The notes under the pieces: model-generated
The model's database searches: none
Seen by the model: only the letters and a program-made list of their open reading frames with translations
Told to the model about the DNA's origin: nothing
DNA from: Adiantum capillus-veneris
Lineage: Eukaryota; Streptophyta; Polypodiopsida; Polypodiales; Pteridaceae
Assembly: GCA_014529385.2 (NCBI GenBank)
Contig: CM043947.1
Coordinates: 100,199,186 to 100,263,185, forward strand
Direction: 5' to 3'
Length of the DNA stretch: 64,000 nucleotides
Position numbers and translations under genes: made by a program
Part shown: positions 53,482-63,853 of the stretch, one piece after another
Layout: every line of letters starts with the position of its first letter
How positions within the stretch are numbered: position 1 is the stretch's first letter

Positions 53482-54501
53482 TCATATACAAGGACCCACC
53501 CCCATCTTTAGTAGCATGTTTCGTAGTCCGGGCTTACCATCAAATGCTACTTTATTCTTCAACCTTGCTTCTTTGAGACTTACTTTAGCCTGTTCAATAA
53601 CTTCGTGATGCCTTTCAAGTTGGCGAATGCGCAAAGCAAACAAATATTTTGAAGGCATAATGGGTTTTTGCCCATACATTAACTCAAATGGCATAAAACT
53701 GTAACAGAACTATGTGTAGTTTGATTAGCCAATAAAGCAAATGGTAGGAGTTTAGGCCAATCACCAATGTGTCCCTGGCATCCTTTGCTAAAGCTTTAAC
53801 AATATGTGGATGCCCTCTTTCACTTTTTTCATTCCCTTCTAGATTGTATGTTGTAGTGAGAGCTAGTTTAATGCCCACACGAGCAAAGAAATCACGAGCT
53901 TCATCTACATCCAGCTCTCCTCTGTTAGGTAGTAATTTTACCAACACATCCCATACCTAGAAATGACATCCTCAAGCAAGAACTTGCATGCATAACTGGT
54001 GGTTTTGGTACGCAAAGCTCTACCTTCAACCTGGTTAGTAAGATCTTCTCTGGCAAGAACAATATACCTCATCTTCCACACTCCTATTGGCATTGTACTA
54101 AGGTCCATCACCCACTTGTAGTGCATGGCTAGTGGATAAGTGGGATGCAATCCATCTCAATGTCGCACATTAGAATACCGTTGGCATACTAGGTATGTGT
54201 CCACAAACTGAGCCACATCTTTATACATACCTTTCCACCAGTATCGATCCTTAATCTTAACAAAAGTTACCCAGAATCCCCTATGTCCAACCCATAAACT
54301 TTCATGAAATTCTTTGATAACCTGCTGTTGAGTTTCTTTATTACAAACAACCCATTGTGGTACCCCTCCTGGGCGCTTTGGTTGCTTCCATAAATGTCCA
54401 TCCTTTAGAAAATAGTCATAAGCCTTCTTTCTAATCCTTTTATACTCTTGATCCGTCCACCCTTCATGCTTAGTAAGAGTGCTAAGGTAGCGACCGATCA
54501 A
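53482..54501 (-). pseudogene. integrase of the third Gypsy
   Basis: 54501-54157: H2C2 zinc-binding segment (VIKEFHESLWVGHRGFWVTF with H-x6-H, DRYWWKGMYKDVAQFVDTYL, VCQRYSNVRH; the first Cys of the pair is replaced). 54150-53938: core start (KWVMDLSTMPIGVWKMRYIV, LAREDLTNQVEGRAL), a divergent first Asp region. 53947-53684: GELDVDEARDFFARVGIKLA, TTYNLEGNEKSERGHPHIVK, holding the Glu region; the GHPQ-type motif is altered. 53694-53482: MPFELMYGQKPIMP and a basic C-terminal part. Frames change at about 54155, 53940 and 53690. Confidence 0.82.
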
Positions 54502-54926
54502 AATCCATTCTCCATCATAGAACTCCTCAAAAAATACCTCAAAAATATGAGCAATATTACCTCAAAAATTGCATGTCGATAAGAAGACGTATAGAACTTC
54601 AAGCCAACATCATAGCCCTTGATAACATATCTGCAACAGGATTATCTCTACATGCAATATGACAAAACTCAAGGTTAAGAGACTTAATATAATCTATCCA
54701 TCGTAGCATGGAAATGTTTGGAGTAGAGCAGTTGGAAATCATCCCTATCAATGGCAAGCAATCTATCTCTACCACGACTGAAGCTCCAACAAAATATTCT
54801 TTATCAGACCCTAGAGCAGTAGCAATGCCCCAAAGTTCTCTCTTAACCTATAGGGTAGCCTCTTTGGCGAGCATTGAGCACTTTTGCTCCAAATCGAACC
54901 ACATACATGTGCCCTTCTTCATCATC
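54502..54926 (-). pseudogene. decayed RNase H/connection region of the third Gypsy
   Basis: Lies between the recognisable RNase H start (55163-54927) and the H2C2 segment. Minus-strand traces such as HIACRDNPVADMLS (about 54660-54620) look like the end of RNase H, but stops and shifts are frequent. Confidence 0.5.
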
Positions 54927-55296
54927 CTAACCTATAGCCCATCCAATACCCGTCGGGCTAGTGTCAACTGTTAGAATTACTAGCCTTCCACATTTGTAGC
55001 CGGCTTTCCTCAAAGTAGAAGCCTCCAAAAGCATCTTCTTTAACTTCTTGATCGCTCGTGTGTGAACTTCTTCCCAAACGAATCTTTTACCTTTCTCAGC
55101 AATTGATAAAGCACTTCTGCTGAGCAAAATATGGCAGCCAAATAAGATAGAATACACATGCACCCAGAAACCAACAAACTTCAGTAACCAAAGAGCACGT
55201 TTCCTTTATCTTTTGAATAGCTTCAACTTTAACCGGACTTGGCCTTCTACCTTCTGGACTATAGTATGCCCAACAATTAGAACCTCTTTTGCACAA
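54927..55296 (-). pseudogene. RT thumb and RNase H start of the third Gypsy
   Basis: 55296-55096 reads YYSPEGRRPSPVKVEAIQKI then LVTEVCWFLGACVFY, matching the GxxxSxxKVxAIxxWP...VRxFLGxxxYY block. 55163-54927 reads FVWEEVHTRAIKKLKKMLLE then GRLVILTVDTSPTGIGWAIG, with the first RNase H Asp (VDTSPTGIGWA). Frameshifts interrupt it around 55130. Confidence 0.75.
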
Positions 55297-55399
55297 AAAA
55301 TTTATTTTTCCCTGAAAGTGTTAAGCTAACTTCTTCAAGCCTAGAAAAAATAGCGTCACAGTCAGCAATATGTTAAGCAGCAAAATGTCGGCACCTCTT

Positions 55400-56023
55400 C
55401 TAATCTTTTACCTCATCTTTTGAGCCTTCCCCACATCCTTCAATTGGTAGATCATCAATGAAAGGCATAGTAACATGAGGGATAAAGTCCCTTAATACCT
55501 TATTCATGGCGTTCATCATATGAGCTATAGAATTAGTAGCACCCTCTGGCAGTGTGCACATCCTTACCAAGACGAGAGGTGTATGCATTGTAGTAAGATC
55601 CATGCCCTCCAAAGCTAACTAAAATTGATCATATCCAGAGTAAAGATCACCCATAAAGTAGATCGATCTACCTGCAAAGGCCTTAGCAAATTCATCCATG
55701 ATTGGGCCTATACCCACATTGGGGATTGTTACCTTGTTAACCGGCTATATGTTCTGTATGAACCTTAAAGTACCATTTTTCTTTAGAACAATGAACCATC
55801 GATTGGAGTATTGCGCACACGATGGCTCCAAAATTCCCATTTGTATCTTCTCATTAAGCAAATCGACAAGCTTTGGCAAGTGAGCTTTAGAACTGGAATG
55901 GGACGTAAGCTCCATGGCATGTGTCAAGGAACAATGTATAAAATCATAGGTGAAAAACTTTACCGTGTTTTTTGAGCATACCTTGAAAGCACTTAAATTT
56001 CCTGTAAGATACTGAACCCTCAT
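55400..56023 (-). pseudogene. reverse transcriptase of the third Gypsy
   Basis: One frame with two in-frame stops (about 55745 and 55615). Motifs: LVDLLNEKIQMGILEPSCAQ, YSNRWFIVLKKNGTLRFIQN, then PVNKVTIPNVGIGP, GRSIYFMGDLYSGYDQF with the first catalytic Asp, LVRMCTLPEGATNSIAHMMN and PHVTMPFIDDLPIEG with the catalytic FIDD. The catalytic triad survives although the frame does not. Confidence 0.88.
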
Positions 56024-56076
56024 ATGTCAATCCCAAAAACCCCAAAGAGGAGGTCTCTCTTTGCAAGAACTTCTCC

Positions 56077-56570
56077 TCACTTGTGCCGCCATAGTCCCGC
56101 TTTATATGGCACCCCAAGAAAATCCTGAGCAAACCTGTGTTCTTTGAACTCTTTGTGTATCTTTGGCATTGGACGATCACGTGAACTGTTTTTGTTCCTT
56201 GCATGGTCAACACATACAGTTAAAAATTGAACCGCTTCCTTACCATCTCGGCTCCAAACCCCTACATAGGCTAAGCCATCATCTAGCACCTTGGTTTCCA
56301 TTCGCACAGCTATAATGTAGTGCTGTCCTAAAATTAGTGGGTAGGAGGAATGTTCCTGTATAAAGAAGTTTTTCTCATTATAGACATCCCCAATAGTTAC
56401 CTTGACATTTAAACATGCACCGTAAAGATCGCCTAGAAGCATGTTGGCAGCTCGAATCTGCCACCCATGGTCCACATCAATAGGCCACTTCCCCTTCTGG
56501 TGCAAATTCTTCGCCATCAGATTGATTTTGAACCATCTTCTATAAGGGCTAAGATCAGCTCCTCAATGTC
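56077..56570 (-). pseudogene. retropepsin of the third Gypsy
   Basis: Just upstream of 56517 the minus strand reads ILALIEDGSKS, the active-site region, with a frameshift directly after. 56517-56077 follows with WPIDVDHGWQIRAANMLLGD, LYGACLNVKVTIGDV, FFIQEHSSYPLILGQHYI, RMETKVLDDG and DGKEAVQFLTV. LILGQ is the second conserved protease motif. The active-site triplet reads D-G-S preceded by Glu (ExDGS) where most Gypsy proteases have D-[ST]-G. Confidence 0.75.
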
Positions 56571-56719
56571 GTGAAGCTTTACCACAATTTCAGTTATTGC
56601 TCTTGCCCAATAAGTCCTTGATAGTTAATTCTTTGCCTTCCCCGTCACTAAAATGCATGTTTCTTACCTCGGGTACAATAGGGTTTGAAACCACCATAGG
56701 ACTTCTTCTTTAAGATCTG

Positions 56720-57223
56720 CTAAATATTCTTCGTAATCATCCAAAATTGCTTCAATGTGTTGAACCACTTGGCTCGTAATTGATTCTGGCTCTTCTCACT
56801 CGGTATCTGTCGCTTACTTTTAATAATGTCAATGATATCCTCATGGAACTCACGCTTGGCAATTCCCAGAATATCGCCCAATGTAAGCTCCACTTTACTA
56901 TTCAGGATATAGTCTTTGAAAACCTTCTCTAGATCTGTAGCCAATTCAATGTCAAATTTAAGCTTATATGAAGGTCCCTTAAGCTTACCTTGCTTTTTGT
57001 CCTTTGGAGCCTCCTCCATAACCACTTCAAGGGCAGGCTTAGGAACAAGCCCAGGCCCTTCCTCTTTCTTGCTGCCATATCTTGTTGGCCTTTTTGATGT
57101 CCCATCAACCTCTTCATCCCTTTTTTGCTTCTCTTCCACCCTAGCTTCATTGGCTTGAGCTTTAGCAATATATGCATATACTGAAAGAGAATCTACTAGA
57201 TCGGTCCACCTAGTAGTTTCCAA
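56720..57223 (-). pseudogene. gag/pre-protease region of the third Gypsy
   Basis: 167-codon ORF, charged and Lys/Glu-rich at the start (EARVEEKQKRDEEVDGTSKR). The conserved-looking segment YKLKFDIELATDLEKVFKDY, ILNSKVELTLGDILGIAKRE follows. In this class of retroelements such a region precedes the protease; I think it is the DUF4100-type segment, but without a search that name is tentative. Confidence 0.6.
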
Positions 57224-58140
57224 ATTGAATTCCCTACATTTTGTAACTTCCCATACATTACCTCACCTGTTTTTGTTGTCTTCAAAACATACGGCCACAA
57301 TTGGCCCTTTGCACCTGTACCTTCAATATCTCCCTTACCACAAATCTGTAGCCCATATGTAGCTCCTTCCACAAGAGAAACATTATGCTAGATTTCTTCC
57401 ACTAGCTTTTTCATGCCGCCCCTGCCAAAGTTTAAGTCTCTCGTGCTGCCCTGAGATGAATCTTCCTCTCTTTCCAGAAAACCAAATTCTTCTTATAAGC
57501 TTCATCACACTCTTTCACATACCTATGCTGTTCACTATCGCACCACATGCATCGATTATCCCAATTTTTATGTGGTGGCTATTGCTGCTTAGGTTCGGAG
57601 GTAAATGACTTTGCAGCAGACCCTTCAAAATTAACTGTTTTGAAATTTAAATTTATCTCTTGAATATCTTTTACTAGATCATGAAGAACAGGCCCCTCCA
57701 CCTTAGATAATGTAGAGGATAGCTTCTCCTTAGTTTCTTCTTCCACAACATCCATGACATCTACCACCTTTTGGTCCTTCATCAAACGCTACTCTGCTGT
57801 GGATAGCTGGTCAAATTTCTTTTTAATTTCTCATAACAGCTCACGTGCAGACAAGTCCTTATTCTTTTTTTGCATTCACTTCACAAAGATTTGTCTGGTC
57901 ACCCTCTGAGAATCTTTGAGAAAATATTCCTCTTGCAGTGCCTTCGTAAAGTCCTACCAATTTGGTCCTTGAGCCACCTAAATTTCTTTCATCCGGGCTC
58001 TAAGTTTCGGCACTGCAATCAGATGAAATCCTTCCACTCAGACGTGGTCTTCAATTTCATTATCTTCCATAGATTGCTCATAAAGATTGCGAAATTTTGA
58101 AATATCTCGTCCTTCAAGCCACTGCAACTTATCTGTAACA
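57224..58140 (-). pseudogene. gag remnants of the third Gypsy
   Basis: 57785-57579 (LVKDIQEINLNFKTVNFEGS) and short blocks around 58140-58030 (LQWLEGRDISKFRN then FHLIAVPKLRARM) fit a decayed gag. Several C-x2-C-like fragments (CMWCDSEQH, about 57555-57530) suggest the zinc knuckle. Frames are too broken for a model. Confidence 0.55.
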
Positions 58141-58313
58141 TTTTTTAGGCTTTACAAATCCGTTCTTGGTAGGGATTTATGACTAGTGTGCAAAGTAGAG
58201 CCTTCTTTTCTCCACATGCTCATTGTGAACACGTGGTAATAATGCTTGTTGTTAGCGTGCGATTAGTTCGTAGGTGGGTTTGTGCGGTTGGTTGTTTACT
58301 TCGTGTATGATTA

Positions 58314-58363
<50 letters not shown>

Positions 58364-58683
58364 AGAATGATTTAATGATTATTGTTAAATAAGTCCTAAT
58401 GTAGAGAGAGAGGGAAATGTTGAATGTTAGAGTAGTGTCAAAATAGTTTAAGCTAGAGAAAGAGATAGATAGAGAAAGAGAGAGAAAGACAAAGAGAGGG
58501 AGAGAGAGATAGAGAGAGAGAGAGAGAATAGAGAGAAAGTGAGAGATAGAGAGAAAGAGGGAGAGAGAGAGAGAGATAGAGAGAGATAGGATCAAAGAGA
58601 AAGAGAAAGAGAGATATTGAGAGCAAGAGGAAGAGAGAGAATAGAGACAAAGAGAGAGAGAGAGAGAGAGAGAGATAGAAAGA

Positions 58684-58726
<43 letters not shown>

Positions 58727-58728
58727 GA
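58141..58728. repeat. (GA)n-rich field between the third Gypsy and the CACTA end
   Basis: Pure (GA)n at 58316-58361, then irregular GAGA/GATA-rich sequence at 58455-58724. Long minus-strand frames here are SLSLSL translations and not genes. 58141-58315 is unassigned. Confidence 0.9.
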
Positions 58729-58740
58729 CACTACAACACG
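58729..58740 (+). repeat. CACTA terminal inverted repeat (one end)
   Basis: CACTACAACACG starts directly after the GA-rich field. CACTACAA is the standard start of En/Spm-type terminal repeats. Confidence 0.8.
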
Positions 58741-58744
58741 TCGT

Positions 58745-58990
58745 GTAAAAATTGCTACAGATACCGATGAGATAAGACTTCTTGTAAAAGTAAAATACGT
58801 TGGAATGAGCATCGGGATACATGCCGGTATTGTGTCGTCGGTATATGCACCAGTACAAAAAACGTCAGAATGCACGTTGTTACATGCATCGGAACACTTG
58901 TGGTTACATACACCAATATTTTTTTTAATATATCGACGGTTTTTTCGAGGCCCATACCAACGCATGTATCGAATACTGTACTGACGACCA
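58745..58990. repeat. CACTA subterminal repeats
   Basis: Short degenerate motifs in both orientations: AGCATCGGGATAC, ATACATGCCGGTAT, ATATGCACCAGTAC, ACATGCATCGGAAC, ACATACACCAATAT, GCATGTATCGAATAC. They share an ACATGCATCGGTAC-like core. In En/Spm such subterminal motifs are bound by the second transposon protein. Confidence 0.7.
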
Positions 58991-59206
58991 AATCTGATAT
59001 TTTTTTTTGGACAGAGAGGATTGGGAACTGATGTTGCATGTACTGCAGCAACAGAAAACATCCCTGTCTGCCCAAAGGAAGAGTGCACAAGCAACCGCAC
59101 TTCACCTACAAGTTGACGCTAAAGAGCGAGTGTATACAGATTAGCAAAACTGTAAAAAGAACAAAACCACAAAATCAAAATCTTAATCATGACAAGTTCT
59201 CAAAAG

Positions 59207-59670
59207 CATAACCATACCGTCGACTCCCAAACCATAGGCACAATGGCATAAAGATTTTATAGCCATAATTAAAACATGATTCAAAAATTGTAAAACCATA
59301 AACATAACCAACTCCCCATACCATAACCATTACCATAACTTGCTTGTCATACCATAACCATAACAACCATACCATCATTGCAAAACCATAACCATAACCA
59401 TAATCTAATTGCCAAACCATAACCATCACATGATTGCCATACCATCATTGCAAAACCATAACCATAACTTGATTGTTGAACCCTAACCGTACCATGATTG
59501 CCATACCATCATTGCAAAACCACAACCATAACTTGATTGCCAAACCATGATCAAAATCTCTGTGACATACCATAACCATCACCTTTGTGTCATACCATAA
59601 TTGCAAAACCATAACCATAACCTAATTGTCATACCACAATCATAATAGCAAACGGAATGCAGAACCATAA
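59207..59670. repeat. AACCAT minisatellite with a higher-order unit
   Basis: Dozens of (A)ACCATA-type hexamers arranged in longer blocks such as TTGCAAAACCATAACCATAA preceded by CTTGATTGCC-A or TGATTGCCATACCATCA. It is not the plant telomere repeat (CCCTAAA). The minus-strand ORF here (MVMVWQLDYGYGYG) is a repeat translation. Confidence 0.85.
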
Positions 59671-59712
59671 ACATAAGCACTACAAAACTTTACATGCAAA
59701 CAATCACCGAGT

Positions 59713-59805
59713 AGACTATACCAAGAAGACCACAGCTACAAAAAAGACTATACCAAGAAGACTGTATCAAGATGACTGAGTAAGACTGTATCAAGAAGAC
59801 CCTCA
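59713..59805 (+). repeat. short tandem repeat, ACTATACCAAGAAGAC family
   Basis: About five degenerate copies: ACTATACCAAGAAGAC (twice), ACTGTATCAAGATGAC, ACTGTATCAAGAAGAC and partials. Confidence 0.75.
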
Positions 59806-60011
59806 TGGTAATGCCTCCCAATCGACGTCCTCTCCCTCCTCCTGCACAACTGGGTCAAAAGGGCCACAAGTCAATGCTTGTACCCATACTTCTCCTCTCG
59901 ACGTGTTGGAAGGTGCTTCACGACAACTTCCTACAAAATTATGGTTTAATCATGAGATAAATCTTCAAATAACATATATATTTTCAACAATGCAAAGCAT
60001 ACTTATAATAC

Positions 60012-60546
60012 TTACAAATTCATGTCAAAGTGTGTCGTAGCCTCCACTCCCAAGATGTGACGCTCTAGCAGACTCCAAACGTCCTCTAGCTGGATCTCCC
60101 TGTTGCTGAAATCTATCAGGATTGTCTTGTGTCTCTCATGTACTCCCCGCCCACTTCTCTGCATCCAACCATGCCAGCTTTGGCTTACCGGCATTGTACA
60201 TGTCTCTCGTCTCTGACCGACGGTGTGACATTGTGGCCTTCCCCACGCCCAAAATACAGCCATTCCAGACTGCCTCATACCCCTCTATCAACCTGTACTC
60301 TCTGTGAATGGCCTCGATGATGTAAATCTTTCTTTCATCGTCGAGATTATCCCAGATCTCCATCGCAGAGTGACCACTAGTCCTAGGAGTACGGCCCCCC
60401 CTCGATTGAGGTTTGGGGCCAATTGGTGTAGGGGCCACACTAGTCCTAGGCATAGGGTCGGCTATAGTACTAGAAGAGCCTGCTGCCCAAAGGTTCTGTG
60501 CCATCGCGATCTGCTCTGGTGTGAACTGTGTCAAAAAGGAGCCCAT
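60012..60546 (-). pseudogene. second ORF of the CACTA transposon
   Basis: 60546-60136 (136 codons) starts MGSFLTQFTPEQIAMAQN and holds SAMEIWDNLDDERKIYIIEA, IHREYRLIEGYEAVWNGC and SETRDMYNAGKPKLAWLDAE. An overlapping frame 60278-60012 supplies the end (IDFSNREIQLEDVWSLLERH). The helical, polar protein lies 3' of the TNP2 gene on the same strand, where En/Spm elements carry their accessory (TNPA-like) protein. I infer that role from position only. Frames change near 60150. Confidence 0.5.
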
Positions 60547-60997
60547 CTACTCGGCGGGTGACATGCCAGCTGGAGTGACAGAAAAACTAAAACTAGGAGA
60601 GTATGTATCATCGTCATTGGCCATGGCTACAGATACAAAAATAACACCCACAAAATATGCTAGTTTACAGAAGAAATGCTTAATCATAAAAATAACAAAT
60701 AACTGAAGCTGCAATACAAATGAATGAATCTAAATTGTATTGTAGACTAATAAAAAGAGTTTTACAAAAGAGTTACTAGCAAAAATCATTAGTTAATCTC
60801 TCATCTTCTATGAGATCTGATGCACCAAAGATGTCTATCTCAATCTATACTTCTGCATCTTCGTCATCAAACTATACTTCTTTGTCGCTCTCTGCATCAG
60901 CTTCAGTATTTGACACCTCATCTCTAGGTTCAGGCATATGCTCACCACTGAGCTCCATCTCAAAATCCAAACCTTTATCATCCGTTGGCCTTGCACT
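60547..60997. other. spacer between the second ORF and the transposase gene
   Basis: No ORF of note. An acidic frame (minus, 60980-60820) could be the eroded C-terminal end of the transposase protein. Confidence 0.35.
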
Positions 60998-61710
60998 TTA
61001 TTCATGAATCACCTCTTCAACCTCAACATTCAATCCTTCACACACTTGCTTGCTCCGTGGAGCAACTTGAACAACATAGAGCCAGCGCGGTTTAGACAAA
61101 TCATTTTCATCATTTTCTCTCCATAGTGGATCTAGTGTGAACACAACTTGTCCACAATGCTGCGGAAGTACAAATGTATCCCGCGCATCTGTGCACACCC
61201 ACGTAGAGTTCACTTGAATCAATCCACTCTTTCTTTGTGCACATTTGCATTAGAGCCATTGGTAATAACTTTGAACCACTTGACATCAAAGATAAAAATA
61301 TCAAAATTTCTAAAGCTAATCTTCAAGATGTCTTGGAAGTAGACAAAGTATTCAAGTTGGTTAGTCTCTATGTTCTCATCCCTAGTACTACTCCTACTTT
61401 CTTGGATGAAGCTTGCCCTAACACCATTGTCAAAAGTGATCCTTTTTTCGTCAATTCATTGCACTTTGAAGTGTTTCCCATGCGACCACAAAGCTCCATA
61501 TTTGTGATACTGCAGCCACAAAATTGCAATATACTTAAAGTTATTAAAGTAATGTGATAATGTGGAGTTCAAAAAGGAAGTTGTGAAAACATACATGCCA
61601 ATTGCAGCCCCTTGACATCTCCTCTTCCTCTTTAGTATAATCAACACTCCATTCCTCTTTGCCTTTGAGATTGGCGCCTCTAAACACCACCCAGTTGGAA
61701 AGTTAGGCAA
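60998..61710 (-). pseudogene. CACTA transposase C-terminal region (DUF4216)
   Basis: Minus strand: HKYGALWSHGKHFKVQ, one in-frame stop, IDEKRITFDNGVRASFIQES, QLEYFVYFQDILKISFRNFD, IFIFDVKWFKVI, then after a frame change IQVNSTWVCTDARDTFVLPQ and WLYVVQVAPRSKQV. FDVKWFK followed by VxVN-T and an FVLPxxxxQVF-like segment is the DUF4216 pattern found C-terminal in CACTA transposases. Breaks: stop near 61458, shift near 61225. Confidence 0.78.
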
Positions 61711-61741
61711 TTTCTAAAGATGATCTGAAAAAAAAAGGTTT

Positions 61742-62289
61742 CTAGTGGCATGGTTGCGCTTGAATTGCAGGCGATCTGTCAAGTGTTGTTGCTTTTCTCC
61801 TTCGTACCTCTCTAGCCACTTTTGCATGGTGTCTAAGTTGAGAAGGCAAAATCTCATAACATTTTCTCGCATTGTGATGTCCATCTTCATAAGGATGCCT
61901 TGTCCCTGAGTTGTCCCCTGTCACCTTCACGTCGACCTCAGTAGTCCACATTCGGAGCATCTCTCAATCAATTGAGCCCAAAATTCACTGACGAGGACAA
62001 GAGACTCTTGTACAAGCCATCCTTCAGCCATGCTACCCTCTGGGCCAGCCCTTTGACAAACGAACCCCTTTAAAGTCTTCATAAATCTCTCTAAGAAGAA
62101 CACCCACCTGCTATGGACTACCCCATCAACTGCAACTTCATCGACCACATGCACAAGTACATGCATTTGGATGGTAAGAATGTTTGTTGGAAAGTACTTC
62201 TCCACCACGCACATTGTTTCAATAGCATTGAAGCGTGCTGCATTGATGTTGTCTTCTCTTATCTCTTTTGACCTAATTGAGCATAACAA
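61742..62289 (-). pseudogene. CACTA transposase middle region (DUF4218)
   Basis: 62289-61927 (120 codons): VVEKYFPTNILTIQMHVLVH, VVDEVAVDGVVHSRWVFFLE and RFMKTLKGFVCQRAGPEGSM, AEGWLVQESLVLVSEF. H-x-VDEV...HSRWxxxxERxxxxLK is the DUF4218 signature of CACTA transposases. 61960-61742 continues in another frame with basic residues. Frameshift near 61940. Confidence 0.85.
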
Positions 62290-62301
62290 CTCACTGGTTT
62301 T

Positions 62302-63853
62302 CTAGATTGTTCTTCTATTGTCATCTATCAAACAATCCTTTATGGCAATTGGTAGCATAAAATGTAAAAATTTGTGCCAATTGTGGGACTTAATACCACT
62401 AAGATTGTCATCTCTCGTAAAAGCCGTTTTCAAACATCGCATGCACCTAGAGGGAGTCTTGAATGAAGATAAAGTATTCTTCGCTTGTTGCTCTTCTACA
62501 CGACTCAAAACCTATGGACCTTTTGGTATAGCAAACTTTACATTGAGTTTAAGTCAAGGCTACATCTCTGGCATTTGACCCACATCCTGTAGGTCATCTC
62601 TTTGGGACTTGCTCCCTTTTTCACTGATGGTTTTCCATATGATCTCCCCCACATTCTTGAAGATGTGCATTGGGTCGAGCAGATGATTAATCAGCAAGTC
62701 ACTCCAATACAAGATTTCATGGAAAATAGAAAGTCTTTTCATTCCAAGTGGCATGAAATATGCCCTCTCCAGCCACATGTTTTTTCAATCGCTCGCATTC
62801 AGTCGATGCATGTCATGTTTGCATATGTTTGGTCCTCGTAGCTCATATCCTTCATGCAAAAATCTACCATGCTCCTCGTAAAGTGTCTTGCTCAAATGCT
62901 CAGAGCGGTGGAAGCCAAGTCGAGGACCACATTTTGAACATGCATGATTTCTTGAGTAACTCAAGCCTGAAAAACCACAAAATTAAAATATAAAAGCGTT
63001 GGCATAGCCAAGAATAACATGTGTGTGAGGGTTTCAAAGGCACTTACCTAAACACTCACGGAAGCTTGGCCAATCGTGCATGGTCCACATGAGAATGCCT
63101 TGCATATGTACATTCTGTCGTCCAATTGGTTGGCACATATCAACCACATCGATTCCTGTCGACAAGATTTGGAGCTCTTCTATAAGTGGTGCCAGATAGA
63201 CATCCATGTTCTTTGCTTTGTAATTTCTTGGGACGATCACTGACAATAACAGACGGCCCTTCTTGATAGCTATCCATGGTGAAATATTATAATTAACCAG
63301 AAAAATAGGCCACGTGCTCCATGACGAACTTCGTAATCCGAATGGGCTTACTCTTTCCATTGGCAGACCAAAGCGAATACATCAAGGCTCATTCTTAAAT
63401 GTAGGCCAACTTTTCTCTATGTACTTCCATGCACGAGAGTGAGTAGGTACCCGCAACACATCATCTATCGATCTAGTATTTGAGTTCCATGTCATCAAAG
63501 CGGCTCTAGACTTGCACCTAAACATGCTCTTTATTCTTGGAATGATAGGAAAGTGTCGAAGGACCTTTGCAGGGATAAATTTTCCTTGTGTGTCCTCTCT
63601 ATACCTGTTTGATCGACAATTGGACATTGTTCCAAATTTGCATACTCATTGCCAAAAAGTATACAATCATTAGGACATGCATGTATTTTGTGATAATCCA
63701 AGCCCAAATTAGCTCAAGAAACGTTTTAGTGGTTGGACGGATAGGGGGCATGTGATTCCCTTCTGGTAATATTTTCTCGTTGAGAAACATGTCATTACAT
63801 GAACAAGTCAGCCCCTTGATCACATTATTGAACTGTAATTTGCACTTTATCAT
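62302..63853 (-). pseudogene. CACTA transposase TNP2 domain (Transposase_21), frameshifted
   Basis: TNP2 is the catalytic-type transposase of En/Spm elements. 63853-63599 has traces of the domain start (MFLNEKILPEGNHMPP) and 63627-63382 reads GKFIPAKVLRHFPIIPRIKS, MFRCKSRAALMTWNSNTRS. 63360-63034 reads MERVSPFGLRSSSWSTWPIF, YNISPWIAIKKGRLLLSVIV, NMDVYLAPLIEELQILSTGI and ILMWTMHDWPSFRECLG, a P-x-x-x-L..EL..L..G layout typical of TNP2. 62778-62560 reads MPLGMKRLSIFHEILYW then HLLDPMHIFKNVGEII (LDxMHxxKNV). 62508-62302 continues. 63033-62779 may be an intron or a broken segment. Frame changes near 63600, 63380 and 62540. Confidence 0.88.

Larger units (their letters stand above)
53154..58140 (-). 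mobile_element. third Ty3/Gypsy element, heavily mutated
   Basis: Minus-strand order: gag remnants (58140-57579), a charged gag/linker region (57223-56720), protease (56570-56077), RT (56023-55400), RNase H (55296-54927), H2C2 (54501-54157), integrase (54150-53482), polypurine tract and LTR edge. Gypsy order is complete but each domain is cut by stops or shifts. It is a separate lineage from elements 1 and 2: the protease and RT sequences differ. No 5' LTR was found; the upstream side is a (GA)n field. Confidence 0.85.

Noticed and set aside
59187-59670. Telomere-like repeat (interstitial telomere)
   Set aside because: The unit is AACCAT/CCATAA, not CCCTAAA, and lies inside a CACTA transposon.
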